Shown in pieces: positions 35,624 to 45,870 of a DNA stretch of 64,000 nucleotides (position 1 is the stretch's first letter; each line of letters starts with the position of its first letter). The position numbers and the translations under genes were made by a program. Source of the stretch: Cokeromyces recurvatus. Its lineage: Eukaryota > Mucoromycota > Mucoromycetes > Mucorales > Mucoraceae. The stretch covers positions 62,001 through 126,000 of the forward strand of contig NW_026251431.1 of NCBI RefSeq assembly GCF_025118155.1, written 5' to 3'. Under the pieces are notes generated by a model. That model made no database searches. It worked only from the letters and a program-made list of their open reading frames with translations, and had not been told where the DNA came from.

Positions 35624-38367
35624 TACCTAATATTTTTATTTAAAATAAAGTGTGAAATGACCCTCTCACAATCCACGAATTGAACTTCAAACAACCAGTT
35701 TTTTTTATTTTATTTTATTTTTTTTTTTTTTTTGGTGAGACCTCCACTATTTATTTGAAAACCTGTACTTTTTTTAGCTATAACATTTGGTTATAGCAAA
35801 GGACACTTTTGATTGGCTAGTTGTTAGCTGTTCAACTTGATATTCTAAAAACTATAACGCGTTGTTATAGCTGTGTTATACTGTTGTTATAGTCAAAAAT
35901 TTTATGGCAGACGGTGTCAAATCGTTTAAGTGATTCCCTTTTAATGCTACAACAACGCCTCTCTGCTTCTTTATGTCTTCTCTGCGCAATTTATACGCTC
36001 TGTCATGAGCTGGCTTATAATGTCATGTTTCATGATTAAACATGCAGATCATAAATTTATTTAAAAATTCTATCCTGAATCTCTCTTGATCCGCTCCATC
36101 TAATAATATTAAAATCACTAACACTTTATTATCAACAACATACCTTATTCGGTCGTAACTAACACTTTTTTGATTCGAATCTTATCTTAGACTTCTTTAA
36201 CAATTCTTATAAATACTCATCAATTTAAATTCATAAATAAAAATGATTGACTTTAGAACTATTGTTCCGTCTCATTGACTTTTTTTTTTTTTTTTATCTT
36301 TTTATTATTTTCATTTTATAATAATTTTTTTTTGATATTTTACAAGTAATATCACAGTTTTACCTATGATTTTAACAGTTAGGTATTCATATAAGAATAT
36401 CTAAGATCAGGGAGGCATTAGAAAAATATTAGTTACGACAGAATAATCCTACTTAGTATTGTCAGTAGAGTGTACCAACTTCCTTAAGTTTATAAAACAT
36501 GAAAAAGTATAATACATAAATAAGTTGAAGCTGCATTCCTTTATACTATTTGTCCAGGTACTTTAAATCTAAAGTTTAATAAAGGAAGAGTAAGTGGCTC
36601 TGACTATGCCTATTTATTTCGATGGTCGTTGAATTCTTATAAAAAAAATTATTTGATGATATGAGATTATAGCATATGCATGCATAAAAGGGAAATGTTT
36701 TTATTTTTTTTTGAATACCACAACTCGGCAACTACACCTAAAATCTTGGGTTTATAAAGAAAAAAATTGTGGTAAATAAAAAACTTGATCGGAAAGGGTA
36801 GCGCCTTTCTGTTGGCCAAGCGGCGATCATGGAGAGATGAACTTTGTTAGCTGTAGATGGGAGTGATTAAATAATAAAATCGGGGTTAGTTCTGAGCTTT
36901 GATGATAACATGCTACCTTCCAGGATCCAATGTTCAACACCAGGCCTTCAAATGGAGGTCGATAAAAAGATGTTGTTAAATCGTGGGGAAATTTCCTACC
37001 ATGCAAGAGAGGAAAGCCCGCAGCATTGAGAGAATTCCTGGGAGTAACACGGCTGTAGTAGAAGCAAACAAGAACAGAATCTAATCCACCTCTACACTAC
37101 AAAGGACTTCCTCTTCAATAATTTTTTTTCTCATATAAAATAAAAAAAAAATGAAAAAGAAAGGAGGATGGGCTCTAAAGTTAATACGTATTGTGTAGTA
37201 CAATTGCTATAAAAAGTTACACATTATTTATTTAGAACCACTGTCATACTTGTTGCGGTTACAGAATACTTATAAATTATAATATGTAACAGTAAGGAAA
37301 CAATATAAACTATTAGTTTGGTTATACACAAAGACTTGAAATAGAAGAAATATTATGTAAAGAATTGACAAACGAAGAAGATGTTATTAAATTTAACAAA
37401 TTAAAAAGCAACGACATACATGAAAAAACATGAAAGAATAAGTTATCATAAAAAAAAACCTGTATGGCAAAAATAAGCACACAACTTTTTATAGAACACA
37501 GTTTTGGGATAAAGAAAAAAAATATTAATTCAAAGACGAGGCAATAGACTCATCAGCGATAGACGAAAATAATAATAATAATATGAAGGCGAATATTAAT
37601 AATAACAGCAACAACAATATCATATAAATAGCAAATTTTTAATGATGAGGACACAACGAAGGACTGATAACGCAAAAAATAGAATGAAACTGATGGCAGA
37701 CTTGTTATAGCTGATACATCAAATAAGCTATCTAACATTAAAAATAACTACTTTAATAATAAGGAAGGATATTAAGGATATCGACTTAGTGGCCAAAGCT
37801 GATAAAAATGATAGAAGATCTATGAATCCTCTTAACATTGGTAGTTGGGTAAGATATGTAGAGAGCTATAAAAACTTTAGAAGTTATGACAATGATCAAA
37901 CAAGCAAATCTGCTACCACCTTAGTGAATTCCACGATAAATATTTGGTACCAAAACTTGGCTATATAAGACAAAGAACCTATGGATCGAGGCTATATATC
38001 GTTAAAATGAAAGTTATGGGCGTATTTTAAGTTACAAAAAAAAATGCAATTTTGATTTTTGACTTTTGATGTTTTCAGAACGAATTCTAACGTTAAAGCA
38101 AATATCATTCATTTCTGATTAATGCACACATAAGTTTCTAAAAATAAAAGTTGGATATCTCTAATATGATGGATGCTGAAGCTTTTGACAAGTTCTTAAT
38201 TGCTGGTCTCCAATCAGCACGAAACTAAAATCCGTATAATGGATGTAATTGATATGGATCATCCTTTACTTTATTGAGTGAAGTCATTAAAGTCGCTTAT
38301 CACACATATGAGGATAATTGACAAAAATTATAACAGTAGTGTGAGTTCAAATAATGTGCGTGGTAAG
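35624..38367. other. Gene-poor stretch with decayed pieces
   Basis: 2.7 kb without a supported gene. At 36783-37090 there is an unusually GC-rich 300-nt block of unknown nature. At about 37752-37969 the plus strand has a short protein-like frame (DLVAKADKNDRRSMNPLNIG) without start or recognisable family. The remainder is AT-rich. Confidence 0.45.
36783..37090. other. GC-richer block of unknown nature
   Basis: Sharply different base composition from its surroundings, with several GC-rich words (GGGTAGCGCC, GGCCAAGCGGCG, AGAGGAAAGCCCGCAG). No unbroken frame was found in any of six frames, and it did not fold mentally into a known RNA family. It could be an old LINE or other transposon piece, or a structured RNA. 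Confidence 0.3.
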
Positions 38368-38917
38368 TGTGATGGTATGACTTACAGAAGAAAAGAAAGA
38401 GAAAGAGAACAGAAGGAAGTATAGTTTGAGACTTGTTTATTCAATACAAAAAGAATGATATAAGGACTATTTCGTGTCTACACAACTACTTGTATTTATA
38501 TTAATGAATCCTGAATCAAAGAAATAAAATAACTAGAAAAGAACAAGAGTCATGGAACAATGTTAGTATTCATCTATACACGTCTTGTTGATTCAAGAGA
38601 CTAATCTGATTAAGTTTTAAATAAAAAATTTATTATTCAATCTGAGTATATGTTCCTGATATTTTTTATAGTTTTGTTTTATTGGATCAAAGACGACTTG
38701 AATCCTTTGTCAAGGTTATAAAAATAAATATTTAGAAATGATACAAAGTCTTATAATTGATACATCTAGACGATTGGATGTCAATACGTTTTATATTATT
38801 TACAAGATGTTATATACAGAGTTTTATTTCATATCCAGGCTTATAGTTTATCCTGTATTATGTAATTCATTTACTATAATATTACTTATGCTTATATCCA
38901 GAGCTTGTTCTATAACA
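38368..38917 (+). repeat. LTR family L, copy 2
   Basis: Starts TGTGATGGTATGAC and ends TTGTTCTATAACA. Same organisation as copies 1 and 3. The flanks GTAAG and TTACT do not form a direct duplication. No internal retrotransposon domain lies between copies 1 and 2. Confidence 0.7.
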
Positions 38918-39182
38918 TTACTCACCAATAACGATTGTTGGTTCTTCACTTGAATGTATACTTTAAATAAAATAGAGAGATGGAAAAAAAAGAATGAGGG
39001 AGGGAGGTGAACCAAACAGGGAATCAAAATGCATGTTGTATAGGGAGCGTATAATTTAATTATGATTAGTCGACAGTGTAGAAGGATTTTTTTTAAATTT
39101 TTATGTTTTTATTTCCTAGATACACTATATTTTTAATCCAATAATGCAAAGTAAGCTATTGTAAAATGTATTTAGTCTACTG

Positions 39183-40265
39183 ATGCTTACGTGTTTTTCC
39201 ATAGTACCTGAAGATCTCCTTTTATTTAAGATACCATCTGATTATCGTCCTGGTGATGACAAACTTAGCAAAATCGTTTTGTCTAATTCAACTATTGTTG
39301 ATCAAATTCTGAAATCTCTTTTGGATGTTACACCCGGTACTTATACCACTGATAATACTGAGTGGTCAAACGGCTTGAGAAGTGATATCCTTTATGTCTC
39401 ACGTACCGGCATTTCCAGTAGTCTCCCACCTATACTAATCGAAGTACAAAAACGCGTAGATCAAACCTTCATGGCGAGATTAATAACTTACTCCATCAAC
39501 GTCTTCATGCGATATAAATGTTATCCAATTGTGTTAATATTCTGTATAGATACAGTGAGTCAAGCTGTTATGCATACATTTGAGCAATCAAACACAAAAG
39601 CGAATATGTTTGAAACAATATGTTATAACTGGGCTAAAAAGTGCTATTTAATTTCTAATCGAATCATCGATCCTGCCTTAAGCAACAAAAGTTCTGCCAA
39701 CATGGATCCCATTGTAGCAATACAGTACTTCTTTGGTAGTCAACAAAGAAACATCATGGCTTTGGATCATTACGATGATGAGACGATTATTGAACTATAT
39801 ACAATCGCCAAAAATGAAACAGAAAAATATGCTAGTGCCAGCGAGTCCCAGTTGAATGCTTTGGCGACAATATGTTCTACTTCTGAAAACCAGTTTAAAA
39901 AAATCAGAAACCTTCTTAAAGATGAACTGCCAGCAAACAGCAAAGTTTTTAAATATGTTAATCAAGGTATTGATTACCATTCAAAATTAAAAAGAAAATA
40001 TGAAGAAATTGTATTTGAAGATAAGGACGAGACAATAACACCAATGGAAGAACCAGCGGAAATCAAATTCATTGAGCCAGTGGTTCGAGATTCGTTGACT
40101 AATGAAGAAATAAAGTTCATTGAAAACTTTATCTCGAAAAAAAAAGGCAGAATGTCTTGGAAGATTTGTTGGGAGACTGGTAATCAAGTTGGTTACTTTA
40201 AACAATATGGAAATGGGGAGAGCTTACGCGTAACATATTCACGTGTAAAAAAGAGTTTAAAATAA
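39183..40265 (+). CDS. Rpn-like PD-(D/E)XK nuclease ORF, unknown role
   Basis: Intronless 360-aa ORF, intact, in the middle of transposon debris. The N-terminal half carries a nuclease-like signature: GLRSDILY with Asp68, then PPILIEVQKRVDQ with Glu87 and Gln89, followed by FMARLITYS with Arg99 and Tyr103. The E-x-Q...M/F-x-x-R-x-x-x-Y spacing resembles bacterial Rpn/transposase-associated PD-(D/E)XK nucleases. The middle part is charged and helical. The C-terminus (about residues 305-355) has a basic KKKGRMSWKICWETGNQ and GYFKQYGNGESL segment that could be a small SANT-like DNA-binding fold. The start used is the first ATG; a later start is possible. It could be a domesticated or mobile-element-borne nuclease. 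The family assignment is inferred from motif spacing only. Confidence 0.6.
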   Translation: MLTCFSIVPEDLLLFKIPSDYRPGDDKLSKIVLSNSTIVDQILKSLLDVTPGTYTTDNTEWSNGLRSDILYVSRTGISSSLPPILIEVQKRVDQTFMARLITYSINVFMRYKCYPIVLIFCIDTVSQAVMHTFEQSNTKANMFETICYNWAKKCYLISNRIIDPALSNKSSANMDPIVAIQYFFGSQQRNIMALDHYDDETIIELYTIAKNETEKYASASESQLNALATICSTSENQFKKIRNLLKDELPANSKVFKYVNQGIDYHSKLKRKYEEIVFEDKDETITPMEEPAEIKFIEPVVRDSLTNEEIKFIENFISKKKGRMSWKICWETGNQVGYFKQYGNGESLRVTYSRVKKSLK

Positions 40266-40338
40266 AAGAAATGTAGCAAATGTTGTTGTGGGGTTTTGAC
40301 TTTATGAATTGTAGATTAAGCGGTTAAGCGAAATGAGT

Positions 40339-40377
<39 letters not shown>

Positions 40378-43300
40378 CACATGGCACTTGGGCATGAAGG
40401 GGAAAGGAATCAAAAGCAGAAAAGTTAACGAATAGGAAGATATTAAAGAGGGAATCCTACTAGGTTATGTGTTGACATTATTTTGGAAGTGTAATTGCCA
40501 AATAAGATTCGAACAAAGGGGCGTAAGAACAACAGAATTAAAAGGCTGATCATCGAAAACCGATCCCCAATGAGCTTTTCATAATCCAAGTAGAACACAA
40601 CCGGTCACGGACAACAGAGATACCGAAGAGGCTATAGGAGATTTTATTCGTCTGAATTCCCCATAATCCAAAGTGAAAACTAGAGACAGTAACTGATGAG
40701 AATTGATCTGTAGGTCTGGGAAAAAAGAGTTTATAATCGTATGCCATACATATCGTCTAACTGGACATTCATAGATAAAGTGTTTTAGAATATCCTCAGG
40801 GTGATGGCAATGAATACATGCAGACGATGGATGAGTATCTGGGACCAAGTAGTGAAGAAGCCTTTTGGTAGGGATCTTCTTATGGATTGTTCGAAACCAC
40901 ACTATGTGGGCTGCAGGAGGAAGGGGAATATACCAAAATATGTCCCATTTTGTTGGACTAAATTCAGTTATAGCTTGAGGTTCAAACAAGGTATTCCGTA
41001 TCCAGAGGCCTAAGTTTTTGGGAGAATCGAAAAACCGAATAAAAACTGACATTTGTGTTTCGAGAATAGGCCATAACCCATCATCTTGAAGAGGAGGGGT
41101 GGCAGTAGGTGCAGTAGTATGCAGATAGTGAGAAAGGTTGGACCCAAGTTGGATTAGATTGGAACCCACGGCCACACGAAACTTGCAGAGTAAAGTGGGG
41201 TAGCGTGCCTCCAGATCTGTTCGTTGTCGAAGATAGCCAGTCGCTGTGTCAATGATAAAAAAGTCCTTAGCAATTACTTTAGACATACCGGTAGCATTTT
41301 GTGGAAATACTGAGGATAGCAACGACTCCCTTGAAGAAATTTCAGGAGAAAGGGAAAGATAAGTTCGCTTGAGCAATGGTTGGTGGTGGCAATGAGTCGA
41401 ATGAAGAAAAGATCAATTTAAATGCGTTATTAGTCAGTCGATGAAAACCCTTCCGTCTTGTAGAAAGTAATAAAGGCCATAGGTAAGAAGATGAGCCTTC
41501 AGTAGCAATGAGAGATAGATCATACTTGATATACAGAGTGCTATTATGAAGAGATGTATTACTGCTATATTGTGGTCGTTGTAAAATGGAAGGCGAAATT
41601 ACAAGGTCGGCCAACCAGCGCCAATGTAATTTCAATTGTTATACCATGGGATCCAACACACCCAAGCCGCCATTATACTTGTACGGAACTAAGTTACGGT
41701 AAGCTATACGAGGAAAACGAGAAGCATTGATGAATGAGCCACATATACCCCGGATCCGATCAATCTGAGATTTTGTGAGGGGAACCACCCTTAGCATATG
41801 CCATAGTTTTGAGAGTAGCAGCGTGTTGATTACTACCGTTTTTCTGATTACCGACAGGTTACGCTCAGAATGGATTTGACAGGTGATTTAAATTTTCTGG
41901 ATTAACTGGTCAACAGCATAATTTCTCTGACTCACATTAGAATACAGAGGGTAGCCAAGGTATTTCAATGCTTGTGGAGAGTGTTTATCATGTCAAGAAG
42001 TAATAGGGGAAGCCTGAGAGGCCAAAAAAGAAATCCAATTTTGATTAGAATTACCAGATAAAGAAAATGCTTGAGTTTTGACAAAGTTCAGTTTCGCGGT
42101 AGAGGCAAGTGAGTATTGGTGGATCAAAAATTCCAAACGATGAAAATCATCATGATCTTGAAGCAGTACCAGAGTGTTATCAGTATAGGCCATCACCTTG
42201 AGGGGAGGGAGAGAATATCCCGATGCAAGATCAGGAAAAGTAAATCCTCGAAGCATTGAAGATTGTTGAATAGACCTCAGAAAAGGATCAAAAGCGATGT
42301 TAAACAGCAAAGGCGAAAAAGGATCCCCCTGACGAAGCCCGCGTTGTTGAAGAACAGGGGCAGAGAGATGACCATTAATGTTGATGTGAATATTCGTGTT
42401 GAAAAAAAGAGAACAAAGAGAGGTGATAATCAGGTCAGGAATACCAATTTTTTTCATCATGTGAGCTAGATACATTGGATGAATACGATCATATGTTTTC
42501 TCTTGGTCAAATAACAAACCAATGGCGGTCGAGGAAGTATGTTCAGCAATAGGCATAACAGTATTAAGATTTTTCTCATTTTTGCCTATAAAGCGATGTG
42601 GCATAAAGCCCATTTGTTGTGGACTGATAGAGTAGTTAAGATATTTCATTAAACGAGCATTGAGAAGACGGGTGAAAATTTTGGCATCGGTATTAATGAG
42701 GCTGATAGGGCGATAATTATTTAAATTCTTAAGGTCACCTTTTTTAGGCATTAGAATCATACAAGCTTTGTTCCAACTTGCAGAAAATATGCTTTTCGAC
42801 AGCGTATTGTTGTAAACCTGAATAGCTACTCGACGTGTAGCTAAACTGTTTAAGATATGAAACAAAATCTGATAGGGTATTCCATCCGTGCCTGGGCTAC
42901 TTTGATTTGGAGAACGTTTAACGGCGTCGAGTAAGTCCTCACTACTAAATGGTTCCATCAAAGATTCCCACTGCTTGTCGTTTAGAACTGAAGAAGGGTC
43001 AATAGTTTTAGCTAAATCCTCCACAGCCTGTAGATCGATGTTGTCGGATGTATATGACTGTTGATAAAAAATTCGAGCTGCCTCTGTCAAAGTTCCCGGA
43101 AAAGTGCACGAAGCAGAGGTAATCGGATGAGTTAAATTTGGTATGAAACTTTTGGTTAAACGAGTAGCTATAGAACATTTAAGATATGCAGGAGACGATT
43201 CGCCTGTTTCTCTCCAAAATTTCTGGACACGTAGAGAATCATTATCTACCATCTCCTCCTGTAGTCTCTGCTCTGAATTTGGGTTTCCACTCTGTAGAGT

Positions 43301-43489
43301 CTAAACTGTATTGTACCATAGCAAGAGAATTGGCTGTCAAAAATCTCATGCCGTTTCTGCTGTAACCGTTCTAACTGTTTTCTGCGCCAATTGGCATGTG
43401 TACGACTAAATTTACGAGCCACCTTCGTAACTGTGGTTTTAATGGAATCCCATTGAATTTGCGGGGTGGTACCCAAGCGGAAAGAGTTA
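40339..43489 (-). mobile_element. 5'-truncated LINE (non-LTR retrotransposon)
   Basis: Minus-strand element with its poly-A tail visible as the plus-strand T run 40339-40377. Reading from the right it has the linker before RT, the RT domain, and a C-terminal region with a CCHC-like zinc motif (CIHCHHPEDILKHFIYEC). The endonuclease part and the 5' end are absent. The right border coincides with a MITE insertion at 43490. Several frame breaks show it is inactive. Confidence 0.8.
40579..41640 (-). pseudogene. C-terminal part of LINE ORF2, frameshifted
   Basis: Two overlapping frames (41342-41635 and 40579-41376) together give the post-RT thumb and zinc region: WRWLADLVISPS, later FRTIHKKIPTKRLLHYLVP and CIHCHHPEDILKHF. 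The frame changes near 41350, so the protein cannot be made in one piece. Confidence 0.65.
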
Positions 43490-43500
43490 CATTGACTCAC
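41993..43500 (-). pseudogene. LINE reverse transcriptase, catalytic motif altered
   Basis: The frame 41993-43252 contains NQSSPGTDGIPYQILF, NNYRPISLINTDAKIF, the RGLRQGDPFSPLLFNIAFD motif and the catalytic region KVMAYTDNTLVLLQ. In active LINEs this last box is (Y/F)xDD; here the second Asp is Asn. The upstream frame 43246-43500 is the linker (WRRKQLERLQQKRHE). Stops after 41993 break the link to the C-terminal part. Confidence 0.8.
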
Positions 43501-43706
43501 AAAACCGGCCCAATGTTTTGCACTCTTCCCTTTAATGATGTATTACTTATTATTGGGACAAGCTACATACACAATTCTTATATCATTATAATCGTTGAAA
43601 AGCTGTCTATATAGATATAGTCGAAAATAGAAATACTATTTGAAACTCAGAAAGAAATTAAAGTTTAAAATCATGATGTACATTGGGCCGGTTTTGCGAG
43701 TCACTG
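43490..43706. mobile_element. 217-bp MITE with Tc1/mariner-type TIRs
   Basis: Inverted ends about 27 bp long: the left reads CATTGACTCACAAAACCGG and the right CAGTGACTCGCAAAACCGG when reverse-complemented, each continuing CCCAATGT. The flanking dinucleotide is TA on both sides (43488-43489 and 43707-43708), as expected for Tc1/mariner transposition. There is no ORF of note. The outermost 14-15 nt agree with the TIR of the Tc1-like element at 49171-50883. Confidence 0.82.
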
Positions 43707-43748
43707 TACGCCAATTACGGCTATTACGGCTATTACGACTATTACGGC
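43707..43748. repeat. ATTACGNNN satellite, first segment
   Basis: Units ACGCCAATT, ACGGCTATT, ACGGCTATT, ACGACTATT and so on in 9-bp register, starting directly at the TA beside the MITE and ending at the left target duplication ACGGC of LTR copy 3. Confidence 0.85.
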
Positions 43749-44368
43749 TGTGATGGAACGTAGATAAAAAAATAAAAGAGAAAATAGAAGAGAGAGAAAG
43801 GGAACAAAAGGAAGTATAGTTTGAGACTGTTTTATTCAATTAAAAATAAAGAATAAAAATTGAAGGTTAAAAGAAAGTTAAAGAAAGAAGTTAAAGATTA
43901 TTTTGTGTCTAAACAACTGCTTGTATTTATATTAATGAATCCTGAATCAAAGAAATAAAAATAACCGTCAAAGAACATGAGTCATGAAACAGTGTTAGTA
44001 TTCGGATATACGTCTTGTTGATTCAAGAGATTGATCTATGGATTATCTATTTGGTGTTATAATGATCTGATCAAGCTTTAAATAAAAATTTACTGTTTGA
44101 TCTGAGTATATGTTCCTTATATCTATTTTATTGGCTCAAAGGCGACCTGAATCCTTTATCAAGATTATAAAAATAAATATTTATAAATGACACGATATAT
44201 TATTTAGTTGACACATTTAGATGAGTAGATGTCGATAAGTTTTATATTATTCACAAGATGTTATATACAGAGTTTTATTTTATATCCAGGCTTATATTTT
44301 ATCCTGTATTATGTAATTCATTTACTATAATATTACTTATGATTATATCCAGAGCTTGTTCTATAACA
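43749..44368 (+). repeat. LTR family L, copy 3, solo LTR with target duplication
   Basis: 620 nt, starting TGTGATGGAACGTAG and ending TTCTATAACA. It is flanked by a perfect 5-bp direct repeat ACGGC (43744-43748 and 44369-44373), showing integration into the satellite followed by loss of the internal region through LTR recombination. Confidence 0.85.
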
Positions 44369-44464
44369 ACGGCTATTACGGCTATTACGCCAATTACGTC
44401 AATTACGCCAATTACGCCAATTACGGATATTACGGATATTACGGATATTACGGATATTACGGAT
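44369..44464. repeat. ATTACGNNN satellite, second segment
   Basis: Ten or so 9-bp units, first with triplets GCT, CCA and TCA, later uniformly GAT. Interrupted at 44465 by the left end of DIRS-B. Confidence 0.88.
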
Positions 44465-44589
44465 ATTGCTATTTAGACCTGAAGAACAAAATAGGAAATG
44501 TTATTATGCTAGAATCTTCTTGAATCTTTATTTAATAGCGAATTCAAAGATATATAAAGGAATAAAATTTTTATATTATACTATCAATC
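44465..44589. repeat. Left terminal repeat of DIRS-B
   Basis: From AACAAAATAGGAAATGTTAT through to ATTATACTATCAATC it is the reverse complement of 48749-48853. The outer 20 nt differ between the two ends, as both versions in the internal complementary region show. Confidence 0.85.
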
Positions 44590-44674
44590 GAATTTGAGCT
44601 CGGTCAAATAATAAGAAAGAAGGGAGGGAAAAACTAAATATAATAAAGTAAATAAAAAATTTTTTGAAGGGTGG

Positions 44675-44790
44675 GCATAATAACATTTCCTATTTTGTTC
44701 TTCAGGTCTAAATAGCAATTCTCAGTCGAAAGAAATTTCTCGAGAGAATTTCTTGAGACCGTCGGAACAAAATAGGAAATGTTATTATGC
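44675..44790. repeat. Internal complementary region of DIRS-B
   Basis: Reverse complement of the left end followed by that of the right end, meeting at TAGCAATTCTCAG. It overlaps the last bases of the recombinase ORF. Confidence 0.85.
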
Positions 44791-45870
44791 TAATCCAGAG
44801 CTTGAAAGGAATCAGAAGCATCAAAAAATTCGTCTTGACTGGATAGAATCGTCGATGTAAAGTCAACTTGCGCCATTTGATTCCGCTGGTAATGACGAAC
44901 AAATGTTTCTGATGAAGCCCAGTTACCAAGAGCCACAATGCTGTCTCGAGAAATACCTAGATCTAATGCCCTAGAAGATGCCAACGATCGAATAGAGACC
45001 CCATGTTCATTTGTACACAAAGAGATGAAACGACGATGTAACCACTTAGAAACAGTCGATGCGGATAACGGTTCTTTTATATTGTTAGACTTGACAAAGA
45101 GAGTCGAATTGTCTGGACGAGCTTGTAGTGCCGGATGATCTTGGATTGCTTTAAAGCATTGAACGGGACATAATTCATAATCCTCGGTATGTGGGTGAAC
45201 CGTGAAAGGTTTGATAATACGGCGTTTACTACGAGTTTCTTTCGGTGCGACCACTTGAAACTGAAGATGACCATTTTCTAGTACGGAACACGATGCATAG
45301 GGGATACGAACCAGGTCAGACGGACGGAGAAAAGCAGCCATTGCCAGGAGAAAAGCCAATTTCTGTTGCAACAACAGGATTGGAGTAGAGGATCTAGAAG
45401 CAATAGATCGAGCATAGGCGAAAGCTGGAGACACATCAATAGTCGGCCGGTGTATAGACACTGGAGGATCTTCCTTTGACATATGGTCTATATAAGAGTT
45501 AATCAGTTCACTTTCACTAATACTTTTAGAGTTGTCATGGAGATGAGCCACCGCTGTACGTAAAGACTTAAGAGTGGAAGCCAGTAGATTATGCTCTTGA
45601 CGCATGTCAGCCAGAAAGTTTACTAGATCTGTAGGAGTGTAAGCCGTATAAGAAATCCCATTATTAGTAGCCCAGGCCAGAAATCGTAACTGACTCTTAC
45701 GGTAGCCCCGATTAGTCCCATTGTTTGCCAACTGCCTTACTAGTAGATCCTCAACCGCTTGTGCATTGAGGTTTTTATGCACTAGTTTATTCCTGATAAT
45801 GTCCACACGGAGAGCATCCAATTCCGAGGTAACAGTGGGTGTGGAGTCTTGGGGGATGTCGTTTGCACCG
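44790..45870 (-). CDS. Tyrosine recombinase domain of DIRS-B
   Basis: C-terminal third of a 1028-codon open frame that starts at 47876. The domain itself covers roughly the last 350 residues: ALRVDIIRNKLVHKNLNAQ, the SAM-like region with FLAWATNNGISYTAYTP, first catalytic Arg in FLRPSDLVRIPY, second Arg region GVSIRSLASSRALDLGIS, and the Tyr nucleophile in FVRHYQRNQMAQVDF. In DIRS elements it inserts the circular DNA intermediate without making target duplications. No intact ATG specific to the domain is evident, so expression may use an internal start or frameshifting from the RT frame. The coordinate of the right border is approximate. Confidence 0.88.
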
